From assembly GCA_905250075.1 (NCBI GenBank), contig CAJNOP010000014.1:1524991-1588990 (forward strand): a stretch of 64,000 nt of DNA, read 5' to 3'. This DNA comes from Rotaria sp. Silwood1. Lineage: Eukaryota > Rotifera > Eurotatoria > Philodinida > Philodinidae. The position numbers and the translations under genes are program-made. Shown here one piece after another: positions 33,801 through 46,300 of this stretch (positions are counted from its first letter, which is position 1; each line of letters starts with the position of its first letter). The notes beneath the pieces were generated by a model. That model had not been told where the DNA came from. It searched no databases and saw only the letters and a list, made by a program, of their open reading frames with translations.

Positions 33801-36800
33801 ACAATCTTTTATTTGAGAAGTTCTCGTTTGTAACAGTAGATCATCACCTAGTGGAATTTTCGGCTCATCCAAAAAAAAAATTCGGCGTAGAACAATAGTT
33901 TACAATAAAGAATAAAATATTTTGTAATCTTCTGGTAAAAAAAAAAGATATCATGTAGACATTGAATCAACGCATACTACAAGTTCAAACAATATTTTTG
34001 AAAACTAGATAGTACGTTTTTGTAGAGAACTCTTCAAGCTACAAAATCCCAACGAGAAGTGTTTCCTAAATGTATTTAGATTTTTTCAAACAATTGAGTT
34101 TATTCGTTATTAGCGGTGTGAATGAGTGTGAATATAGAAATGAAAAGTCTAGTACTTGACAGAGAAATTCAAAAATTAGTTCTGAATCGTAGAGATTTTT
34201 CTTGAGAATTTCGGGATAATAATAAAATAAAAAAATCTCATTCAGAGACACTACTATTCTGACATTGTTAGACTTCTGTATCACAATGTTAGAAAGTTAT
34301 TTGATAATTACGTTTTTATGCTATTAACTAATTAGTTCATGAACTTTAATTAGATTTAAGCTAAAGGAATCAGTTTTCAACAAATGAACAAAATAATGCA
34401 CTACCGACGTGACTTCTCCAAACACAATTATATGCATCTTGAGACAGAGATGGGCAAGTCAAGTCAAAAATGACTTAAGTCAAAGTCAAGTCAAGTCATT
34501 TTTGACTTGCTTGACTTGACTTGAAAAATTTTTTAATGACTTGCGACTTGACTTTGACTTGACTTGAAAGGTTTTATTAATGACTTGCGACTTGACGTGA
34601 CTTGACTTTGATTTTTCATTTTTTGACTTGACTTGACTTGTGACTTGACAAAAAAATACAAGTCAAGTCAGATATTCTTTGCAACTTCAATGCATATTAG
34701 ATTCTCGTCAGGTTATATTTGACCTGTGCGTATAAAATAAGGTCCTAAACAGACTAGACGAATAAACAATGAATTGAGAATTCATTGTTTATTCGTCTAG
34801 TCTGTTTGATCTCACAAAAGAAACTATCTGACATCGACACTCGCAAGTATATAAGTAATTATACGGCTGAGTGTGCATCATACGTGTCTATTGTGTTAAA
34901 CTGGTTAGATCAATTACAACTTGTATTACAACTGAATTGATTTAATGTTTTTTTCAATAAATTAATACATAACTAAATTATGAAATTTAAAAAAAAATTC
35001 AAGTCAATGACTTGAGACTTGACTTGACTTGACTTGGTTAGAACACAGACTTGACTTGACTTGACTTGCAATGGCGTATCTCAAATTGATGACTTGACTT
35101 GACTTGACTTAAAGATATTTTTTTTTGAGCAATGACTTGACTTGACTTGACTTGACTCTCTTTGACAAATGACTTGACTTGACTTGAGTGAAAAAATAGC
35201 TGACTTGCCCATCTCTGTCTTGAGATAATGAACTTTTCTAGAGCTAGTTTATATATATATATATGACGTGTATGTAGATGACGTGTCACAATAAAAAGAA
35301 ATCGACTTTCACTTCATATATTTTAGTTTTAAAGAACTCCAAATTGAGGCAACATTTTTCAAAAAACAAACTGATTTATTTTTCGTTAGCGATACGGCAG
35401 AGTAGAATGCTTTTATAACTGTAGGAGAAGTTCAAAATTAAATTCAAGTAGTACAAATCTTTTTTTACAATCTCTTAACGGTAGTGAGACAAAAATTTTT
35501 GTTTTGAAACTTGACAAAACCTCTAAAGAACTGTTTTTTAAGAAGATTCAATTGAACCCTGCTTCAGAAAAGTCAATTTTCGTGCAATGCATGAAAATTG
35601 AAATAAATGGATCGGACAATAGTCTGACATTTGATCTTTCATAAATAAAGTGATTTTTTTTACTTGGTGTTTTGTTTTTTCAAAATTTTCTGTCATCTTC
35701 TGCTTGAAATATTTAGTTTTTTCAGATAAAGTGTAAAATCTTTTTCTTTTTTCTTTGTTTATATATTTTTTTTGATCGTGTGCATCTTAGAATTCTCGAA
35801 AGAGCTTCGTGATAGTTACTGGCTTTCTTTTTTGTTTGAAAGAGCATCTCAAGAGGCACAGCATGGCAGAGGCAGATTGTTGAATCAAGGCTTTATTGCT
35901 ATTATATAGAGCTTTTATAATTAGAATGGTATATTTTCGAGATACTGAACTTTGCTACCCTTAAAAAGTAATAGAATGAAGACCTACAGAGAACTACTTT
36001 TGATACTTGCTAGTTGAATATTTCGAGAAACATCATGATATAGAGTAGAAAGAGTCAACATTACGTTCACGTATACGTATATGATAATAATAAAATTTTA
36101 TTTTTAGGTGAAGCTGAATTTGATCTAACAAAAACAAAATTCGATGATGTAAACGAAACAATTGTTTATTTAACTAGTAAATATGGACTTCTTAAAGAAC
36201 TTTTAACACGTTATGAAAATGATCGTCTTAAAGTTTATCCTTCAACTCGTAATAGTGATAAAATTCAACGATGTTTATTTGAAATTGATTTAAATAATGT
36301 ACTTGCTATATGTAGTCAATCAGTCAATGCTGTTTCATTAAAATGTCGTTTAACTAATACACCAATAGTCAATATAAATAGTCAATGTACAATAATTGTT
36401 GATGATCAAACATCAATAAATGAATATGTATGGGTTTTTCCAAATGATCTTGAACGTTCTTTATGGATACGTGAAATAATTAAACGACAATATTCTTATC
36501 ATCAATTAATATATTCTGATTTTATTTTATTAATGAAATTAAATATTCAAGAAGGAATTAATGCTGAAAAACAACAAGTTATAGCAATAGTTTATCCGGG
36601 ACGTTTTGTTATTTGTTCAGATACAATATTTGATGAAGTTGATTTAAAAAAATATTCTCGTTTAAGTAAATTTGTTTCAGAATTTTTTTTGATGATTTAT
36701 TTTTTGATTTTTATTTAGCTTATCAAAAAACAGAAGAATTTACAGGTGTTATTCTTTGTATTGTTTCAAGGCGTTTTCTTTATTTATCATCACCTATTAT

Positions 36801-39800
36801 AAAATTAATGGATATGTTATATACATGTCTTCGTCAAGCTATTAAAGTAAAAACATTAACAAATTTAAATGAACAAATATTAACATCACAAAATATACCA
36901 GTGATTGTTGAAAGATTTATTACTTTTCTTTTTGAACATGGTTTACTATCGAAAGGTAAACTTGTTTCTAATTTAAAATTCTTGTTTTTCTTATTAAAAC
37001 TTAGAGCCTAGTAAAGATTAAGTTATATTAGATAAAACATTGAATACATCCGAGGTTTGTTGATACTGTAAATACTGTTTTCTGACAATTGTTTTACTCA
37101 TGATTATTTGATTTACATCTGTATTTTTCTAATGCGAAATACATGATTGAAAATTATGGAATCCTACTCTTCGTCAAGGAGACGTTCACCAATTGTCGTA
37201 GAACAATATAAATGTAGCATATATGTAAGAACTACACTAAATGTTACAAAAATGTATCTTAATGCTTGCACTCATAAGAGTAGTTGATATAAATATGAGC
37301 AGTATTGATGTTGACACTGGCATCTGCATCCGCTGCCAAATTAAGATATCATCTCTATCAAAATATGCTACTTTCTGTAACGGTGTGTTTCAATGACTTC
37401 GTGAACATTGGCGATTATCCATCAGTATGAAAGCCTGTCAGTCTGATCTCTGATTCGATGGAGTCTAGCAATCTGAGAAATATGCAGAATGTACTAGTCA
37501 CTGCATATCAAAAATCGAAAAAAATTAGCTTGTACCGTTGGAATGATTATCCAGTTTCAATTAGGAAATTTCTCGGTGGTCAATAAACTGAAATTGCACA
37601 TCCATTAGTCTACATAAATTTTTCCAATCTATAAAAGAGTAGTTCAACTATAATTTAAATATCCATGAAGGTATTGTGAATTTTAAATATCGATTTTGTT
37701 TTCAATAATTATTATTGTACTTATAATTAAAGCAAAATTAATCATTTAATACTTAGTCATTGCTTCTTTTGTTGAAAAATAAAACTGAAAATAACCAGAA
37801 AATATTTTATCGAATTAAAATTCACATTTGCTTTTTTTTTTCTTGTATTCAGGTATTTATCGTCAAGCAGGACAAGAAAGTAAAATCAAGCAATTATTAA
37901 ATGAATGTCTTGAAGATCCATTTACTTCTACATTAACACGTGAAAATTATACTGAACATGATGTTGCTAATGCATTAAAACGTTTTCTTCGACAATTAGA
38001 TATACCATTAATCGGTACACATGAAAACTATAATGCATGGTTACGTTCAACAGTTGATGATACAATTAAAAGTGAACAATTAATTCAATATTATCGTGCA
38101 TTACTTAAAGATTTGAAAAAAAAATTTCCAATACATTATTCAACATTAAGAACAATGTTAATGCATATTCATACTGTTGCTATGCTATCTGAAATGAATG
38201 GTATGACTTTATCAAATCTTATTTCAACATTTGCACCATGTCTTATATCACAAGCAACATTCTCATCGAGTAATTCGAATAATGAAATAAATGATGATCG
38301 TCAAGTATCATTAGATGATATAGATATGAAACGTTTTGGAAATCAAAATGAACTTAATCAACAAGGCTTATCAAATCTTACTGCTAGTCCATCATTAGGA
38401 AAACTTAAACGAAACCGTTCTTTTCATAGTAAGAATGATAGTTTTCTTTTGCAACGATATTTATGTTACCACGAAACTAATATATTAACTGTTGTTTCGA
38501 TAAAAATTGAATGAGACCTCAAGTTTTACCTATATATTGTTTTAATGGTTCTAGTGATAGGTTGAAAGTTTCAGATAGAATAGAGATCTTTCTGTATAGA
38601 CATTTCTTAAAACATATCATTACATCTGAAGTTTCCGTTGATGATATGTTATTTTTCTAGATCATTTCTTTTATAAGAGGGATTTCCACGTCAATTTAAA
38701 TTTTTTTTTCTATTTCTAGCTTCTCGTGAGTCTTTATCATCGATTTCAACATTATCTCAATTTCAATTATCACCAGCTTATATTCATGTTGCTCCATCGA
38801 TCCAAGCAAATTTTGAAATAATGACTAATCTTTGTAAATATTATCGTGAATTATTTGATGTAACTGATGATGAATTCGAACATGAAAGAATATGTATAGA
38901 AACATTAGTATCAATACGTAATAATCCATCAATTCCACGTAAATTAGATGGTGCACTTGTTTCAGTTTATTTTGAATCTCGTGCTGATGCATATAATGGT
39001 TATGCAATGTATATTTTTGAAAAAGAAACAACAGCTGATATAATTATTGAGAAATTATTAAAACAAATTGATAAACATGATTGTTTCTTTTGGGCTTTAT
39101 TTGAAGTAATTATTGATCAAAGTCTCGAACGACCAATGTATTCATGTGAAAATATAGCAGAAGCTTTATATCGTTATCGAACATATTTATCACATGAATT
39201 GAATCTACAAGCAACATTTGTTGTTAAACTTAATTATCTTCAATTTGAAAAAGAACGTTTACAACAACGACAACAAATATCTAATAATCAATCAGTTCAA
39301 TGTGAATATTTTGATTCACTAAATGAACGTTGGACACCATGTGTATGGATATTTGAAAGAGCAGTGGTGAGTTTTTTTTATAATTGATCGACAAGCAAAA
39401 GAAATGAAAAACAAAATGAGATCTAACACTATTGCATTCTATGATACAATTAGCCAGTAGGATAAATATTACGTATTGATAAAATTCATTTTTAAACATT
39501 CAATTGAACGAATATAATTTCTAGTTGAGCATTAGGTTGGATCCAGGGATTCATTTAAATCATAAAATAATATCTAAATGATATCGATATTTTTACGCTT
39601 GGATTGGATTAAGTTGGATCAAGTACTTTCTTTTTAATAGAAGATCATATAAAACAGAAATAAATTTCCTGACCTAGACCAACACTAAACAGATCACTTT
39701 TATATCCCTGTTGTATCAAAAGCAATTTTCTGTGTTCATGTTTCAACAAGCCGAAACAAATCTTCATGACAGCTTTGCTCTTGAAAGTTTTCCTAAAAAT

Positions 39801-42315
39801 ATGAATCATTCAACTCATGAAAAATATTTATATTCGGAATCTGAACTGTTTTATATAAAAAATGAAACCACTATCGATTGAATTTATTATCAAATTTTTT
39901 TTATTTGATAAATTACTCAAGGTTCAATCATAAATTGAAAAATTTTTATACTACTAGATCTGATCTACTTACGAAGAAATCTCACCAAATGATAAATCAC
40001 TTTTGAAAAGAGTTTTTCTATATCATCAAGTCAGCTTTTGTCAAATCAGAAAAAGTCTGAAAGAATTCTTAGTTATGGGTTTGTCGCCTTGAGTTATGAT
40101 TATTATAATGACTTTATTAATAGAATAACATGGTACTGGCATGGAGATCACTTTCAAAATCAGCCTTCACATTTAAATGTTGTACAAATAACCATCTCGA
40201 TAGAACTGTTGTTTATTTCACAATAGAATATGCTTCACTTTTTTCTGATTAACTTTTCATTCAAACATCATAGACATGCGATTTTTATCATTCAAGAGAA
40301 AGGACTCGAAGCTAGCTATTGATTAATTAGATGAATTCTTGATGGAGATTTTAGATAACGATATTCTAAAGCCATTTCTTTTTCGATTAAAACTTCTGAT
40401 AGAACTAATCGATAAAAAAAAATTCTTCTCCATCGATTTTTCGCAATATTGACATTCTTACCTTGTTTCGTTCGAGAGTTATAAGACTTTTCCTGATACC
40501 TTCGATGTAAGCCAATTAATCTGTGGTCACCGAAAAAAAAGGCAGCTAAACATGAGTGATTCATTGTGCAGAGTCACATGTGAATATTTGTTTTTTGGTT
40601 CGAACTGACCTGATACTATTATCTCAATACTTTTGAAATGTCGATTCAGAAATAGTGTAATAGAAGAGTCAGATTATTTTGAAGTTAAAAACAAATAATC
40701 ATCATTGGACTCAGTACGGTGAACTATGCCTGTCTAGCTGTTTGTCCTGGTGATCACAAGTCAATTGGCTGAAATCGAAAGTATTATCGAAAATCTTGTA
40801 ACTCTTGAATGGAAAAAGTTAGAAAAGTCGGCTTTGTGTAGGTTAAATGAGAAGAATTTTTTCCATCGACTAGTTCTATTAGGTCTATACACTTCGATCA
40901 TTCTGAGTCTCTTCGCTCAGAATGCTGCAAGCTGCAGGTCTCTATGATGCTTCTATCAAATGTTATGCAAAAAAATGAGTGAAGTAGATTATATTTTGAA
41001 ATGAATAGTAGAAAATCTGTCGTTTTCATGACGAATTACTTCTAGTGAGAAAATAACTGTACCTCAAGACAAATGAGGCAGAGACGTAAATTCTTTTAGA
41101 TTTGTTGTTCTAGTTTCAATAAGACGTACTTAATAAGATAAGATATATCTTAAAAGGAATACATTATTTGACGCAATTGTATCTTTTATTTTATATCATG
41201 TAAAAAACGATGCATATTTGAGTACTTTTTTTCTAGTAAATCTATCGTGGATGATTCTCATTGGTCTAATACCGGAAATTTTCATTATACATTTGAATTT
41301 TTGACTATACAATGAGCACTTTTATTTATTAATTCTTCTATATAATAGACTTTTAAAAATTAGTCAGCTATTTGGATACACTTATGCTTCGTATTACTTC
41401 TATCTTGTTAATATTTTATTGCTCAATGGAAAAAAATTCTTTTCTTTGTCTTCTTGATTTTGCCCTAACATGGCCAAAAAAATTTCTGGTAACTTATATT
41501 CAAAAACACTCATTTTTATCATGAAAATATTAAAAGTCGCAGCATATATATTTTTAGAATATGCGTTAATAATATAAAGACGTAGATGTCTAATATACTT
41601 TGCATTGGTATATTCTTTTTCCCTTTCCGAAGGAAAAAAAAAAGGTGAGAAAATTTCCCTTAAAAATTACACGTAACAATCGTGTTGTTTTTTTAAACGA
41701 TTAACTGTAATTTTTAAAACAGAAGGAAAAGTTTACCTACTTTAATCATTCTCAAAAAAAAAAAAATCAATGAAGAAATAAAATAGATTTTTTTTTCTTT
41801 TGTTTGATTTTCGTTAGCTTAAAATTTATCGAATCTCAAATAATATTAATGAAAGAGTACTTAAAGCCAGGTCAAATTTCAATCAACAAGAATTTGATCA
41901 ACAACAATCATACATCTATTCATGGTCTGTTGAAGATATTTATCTTTATATTGGAGCTGATATTCGTTTTGTTGATCCATTTGATATGAATCAATATCGA
42001 GTATTAACGATATTACCTCCTGAAATAAATGAAATAAATCATACTGAATTACCATTTGGAATATCATTTCGTTTTGCTGATCGTACTCAAATGTTTTCTT
42101 GGTATCTTGAATTAGTTCGTATAAATGGACATGATAAATGGACTCGACAAGCATCACGTTCAATGCCAGATGGTGTTAATTATTTACCATTACAAAATTA
42201 TCATATACCATCATCATCAATGTTAGCAAGAAAAAAATCTGATGCATACAAAAATAAATTTATTACTAAAGGATGTCATGTTGCCTCAAATTTTTGTAAA
42301 CAATTGCGTAAATGA
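30892..42315 (+). CDS. ARAP-like ArfGAP-ankyrin-PH-RhoGAP-RA-PH protein
   Basis: Couples Arf and Rho GTPase inactivation at membranes. Eleven exons, all in phase, 1230 residues: 30892-31039, 31917-32197, 32462-32544, 32642-32745, 32871-32999, 33055-33486, 36108-36665, 36719-36955, 37853-38428, 38720-39366, 41818-42315. Residues 1-205 are Ser/Asn-rich and unordered. The ArfGAP zinc finger is C-x2-C-x16-C-x2-C (C224, C227, C244, C247), followed by AIHHRL with the catalytic-type arginine. Ankyrin-like helices (YKKTLHLLMLGADSNYTEKN) follow, then a PH domain (ending ERSLWIREII). The RhoGAP has its arginine finger in GIYRQAG. Then a Ras-associating domain and a final PH (MFSWYLELVRINGHDKW). Vertebrate ARAPs begin with SAM and two PH domains; these are absent. 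The acceptor AG abuts the ATG. AATAAA at 42561-42566. A hAT-like insert lies in intron 6. Confidence 0.93.
34437..35225. mobile_element. non-autonomous hAT-type element in ARAP intron 6
   Basis: TCTTGAGA is present at 34437-34444 and 35218-35225 as a perfect 8 bp target duplication around a 773 bp insert. The insert begins CAGAGATGGGCAAGTCA and ends with its exact complement, the CAG-x-G-x-TGGGCAA-type terminus common in hAT elements. Most of the interior is built from GACTTGACTT units on the strand opposite at the two sides, and there is no transposase. It sits inside an intron with no effect on the flanking exons. Confidence 0.88.
34747..34807. repeat. perfect 29 bp-arm hairpin inside the hAT-type element
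   Basis: Positions 34747-34775 are the exact complement of 34779-34807 around a 3 nt loop (GAG). The left arm begins AAACAGACTAGACG. It is located in the part of the element free of GACTT repeats. Confidence 0.85.
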
Positions 42316-43305
42316 ACTAATCTATTCTGCCATCAAAGGAGCGTTGTTGTTGTTTTTTTCTTTCTCTATTGATTTATAATCTCATTGATAGAATCTTCTT
42401 TTTTTTTTCTCATGTACGTGGTTGCTTTTTATTAGCAAAGTTACTGTAGATATATTTTGCTTTATTCAATTTTTATTCGTATGTATGAATATAATACAAG
42501 CGAAACATTCCAATAATTATTTTTTTTTTGTATTTGTAAATATAATGAATTAATTTTATTAATAAATCGAATTTATGTATAAATAGTACCATTTACACAA
42601 TCAACTCGTAAAAAAAAGTCAATATAAAATCTCTAAATTATGTAATCGATGTTGTTAGTTATTTATAGTTTTGTATGTTTTTTCCTCTAAACGTACTGAA
42701 AGATACTTTTTTCTCTAACCAATTATATAATACATATTTTGGTCACTTTGTCCTTTGGTTATATCATAGAACTTACTACATTTTTTTGATCTTTGAAGAT
42801 ATTGTTTTTTTTCTTTTGTACTAGGAAATCCTCTATGAACTTGATTTTCTGCGTATATTTTACAGATCTATATGATCAAAAATAATACTCATTGTTTTGA
42901 TTGTAACAAATGATTTTCACAGTGGAAGGTTTTTAGTTCTCTTTAGATGTTGGTAAAAAGAAACATAAATAGGTTAATCAAACTCTTTTTTGCCATATAA
43001 ATCATAAAAAAAAGAGTTACATAACCATCTCGTGGTCTATAACATATGTGTGGTGTCGTAATCATTCGAACAAGGACATAGAAAGAGGGTAAAGCGCACA
43101 AAATAGAAAAAGTATGTCAGTGAAAACGAGAGAGAACAGAGAAGAAGAAATACAGAACGAGCGAATAGACAGTGCTCACGTAATCAGTTGTTTCTTGTCC
43201 GAGGTCGATTTATTCTATTTCAAGAAATATTTTATGCAGAAAAAAAAAAGAAACATTGCAATAACTATTCTTATATAATTTGCATTCAAATGTTCGTCCT
43301 CTTTC
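42316..43305. other. intergenic between ARAP and LONRF
   Basis: Contains the ARAP 3' end with AATAAA at 42561-42566 and long T runs. No coding pattern until the acceptor (cctctttcag) before the LONRF start. Confidence 0.45.
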
Positions 43306-43318
43306 AGTCCAATCAACA

Positions 43319-46300
43319 ATGTTATCTAATCATAGTCGTCAGTCATTTAAAAAACATCAAATTCAACATCATAGACCAAAATTAAAGCACAACCATCAAA
43401 AAAAATTTTCCTCCAAAGTAGAACAATCATCATCTATCATTCATTCATATCAACTTTTATTGAATCTTCAACAACCTAGAAGACATTTTTTATCTTATAC
43501 AATAACTGAACTCGAATCAATCTGTCAACAAATAGCAATACAAAAAATGTCATCCACAATATCATTAATAACAACTTGTCCATTAGTTTGTTTATTTTGT
43601 GAAAATTTAATTTATGAACCTATAACACTTTATTGTGGTCATACATATTGTGAACAATGTATAAAAGATAAAGAACTTGCTTCATTATCAATAAATTGTT
43701 TACGTTGTTCAAAAGATATTCAAGAACAAATACAATCACCCATTGTACATGCAAGAGAAAAACTTTATAGTAAAAATCATTTTCTTAAACAAATTATTGA
43801 ACGTATTGAAAAATTAAAATTTAAATGTGACAATATTTTATTATGTTATAAAGCACAAAATGAATATGAAAATAAAAATTATCAACAAGCAATTGATATT
43901 TATTCACATATATTAGATCAATGTAAGAAAAATTATTTTTATAAATCATTTTATTCATTTACTTGATTTTTTTTTTGTTCAAGACGATGATGATCATATG
44001 GCATTATATGGTCGAGCTAAAACCTATATAACTTTAAAAGAACTTGATAAAGCTCTTACTGATATTGAACGAGTTATACGATTTAAACCACATTGGGCGA
44101 AAGTACAAGATATTGTTTCCTTTTTTTTTTTCGTCGAAAAAACAATTGTTTTGACTTTCTTAGGGTTATTACTGTCGAAGTGAAATATTATTTGAAATGA
44201 AACGTTGTACAGCTGCATTATTATCATCATTACAAGGACTCTCAATCGATCCTGAAGATCATATAGGCAAACGAATAATGGCTCGAGTTAGTGAGAAAAT
44301 TTAGAATATTCTTTTTTTTTTTGATTTATTATTTTATCTTATTGAAGCATCTTCATGCTGTTCTACACGACAATGATAATACAGAAACTACAATAACAAC
44401 GGAAAATGAATTAGACACACTTCTATCAACAAATAACAATACCAAGGAAATGATAACTTCTGGTGAGAATAAATCTAATTATTAATTTATACTTAAGAAC
44501 TAGACAATCGTTTGTAAGATGAAAGTATCTAGATAAACAAATGCATTCTGAAAGCATATAATCTTTAAAGATTCTAGTCGAAGATAAATTGACATCTCAT
44601 CTAAACTATTAAATGATAAGTACTCAATAAATATAAAAATTCATAGTTAAATACAGACAAGTATTACGAACGTTACATTGAACAATTAATTACTAATATG
44701 TTTCATTATGAAATACATGATATACTAATAATAAAATGATGCTTTTCCACAACAAATGTCATTAGATACTCGTACTAATGAGAAGCATTTCTTTTGTTAT
44801 AATTCATTCATGTGAACAATAGCATATTGTTTCTTTTTCAAAGCATAGCATGTGAATAAGATAGGAAAACATAATCTATTTTCGTTTAATTGAATATTTA
44901 AATAAATCAAATAATAAGAAACCAAATATTACAACAAAATTTTTTCTCTTCTCGAATATTGATTTTATTATGTTAATGTTCGTTTAGATACGACGGATCT
45001 TAAACTACTCATGTGTAGATCAACACGTAAGTTTCATTAAGAATTTTATTTTTCAATCTAAATATTTATTTATAAATATAGCATCAGCTTCATGCCTCTG
45101 TACGTTATTTGATTGTAAATGTTTACGTGCAAGAGATTTTGAATGTTCAATATGCGTCAAGTATGAAATATTTTAAGTTCTTTTTATGTTTTATAGCTAT
45201 GTTAATGAAATAAATTTTCATTTAGTCTACTATGGTTTCCAGTAACAACACCATGTGGTCATGTTTTTTGTCGGGAATGCCTTATTCGTTCTGTAGATAA
45301 TACACAAGTTCAATGTCCAATGTGTAAAAGTTCATTAGAAGAAGTATGTTATAGATATTTGATTAATTTGTTTTTTTTTTGTCTCTGAGCTATTCGACAA
45401 AAAAAACAAACGTAATAAAAAAATATTTTACGTCGTACAGTAATGATCTTAATTCTTACCGTTAACCTTCGGAAATGACTGAATTTTAGAAGCAAGAAAA
45501 TTGTTTTCCATATGATTTATATTTGTATTCATGCTTCTAAGATTCATTTATATCTGAAGTGTACTTCAAAAAAAAACCGATCAAATATTACTTTTTCGAA
45601 GTTATCTTTTTTACTTATTACCCTCCATAGCACATATCTAATAGAGTTAGCGTCGGGTTAACTATAGAAATTGTCGATGAAGGCACTGATTATACTGTTG
45701 ATTTAGTTCTTTTGTGGGGTTTTTTTTCGCAGTTATATGGGTAGACACTTGCAAAGGTGACTATTTCCAGATTGAAATCATGTCTGCTATTTTCACTCAC
45801 TTCCTCTAGTTAAAGTTTTGTTTAGATGAATAAACATGAAAAAATTTGCGAGTTTATATCTCTCATGAATAAGATGTTATTTAAAAACAGACGCTAAGTG
45901 CTTTTTGATTACTTATAAATTCTAGTCAAGTGCTTAGCATGAAAATCATGTTATTTATGAGTTTATATTAGAGATATACGCGATAATCTTTTTTCGTACC
46001 CTATACTCTGTTCGAGAAAAACTTACTAACCTTTACCCTCCCCTATCCTATGTCGTAGCGTACACTGTAAAAAGAAAAAGTGTCGAATAACAAACCTTAT
46101 GACAAAAGTTTATTAACTTCATGACTGTAGTACATGGATTGATGAAGCTAATAAATCCTTTTCAAAGAATTTATTATTCTAGGTTTTCTTTACAGTGTAG
46201 AATAACTCTGAACATTTCTAGTTTATACCAAAAATACAATAATTTTAGAAAAACTATTGTCCATGGCATTCACCAAAAATGATCCTAGCTGTAATGAAAG

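Noticed and set aside
36533-37011. Short plus-strand frames here as separate genes
   Set aside because: They are exons 7 and 8 of ARAP extended into introns; phases and PH/RhoGAP sequence join them.
40590-40620. GGTTCGAAC resembling a tRNA B box
   Set aside because: The preceding 60 nt do not fold into a cloverleaf with an A box.
43280-43318. Upstream in-frame ATG for LONRF
   Set aside because: It lies before a strong acceptor AG at 43306-43307, so it is probably removed from the mature mRNA.
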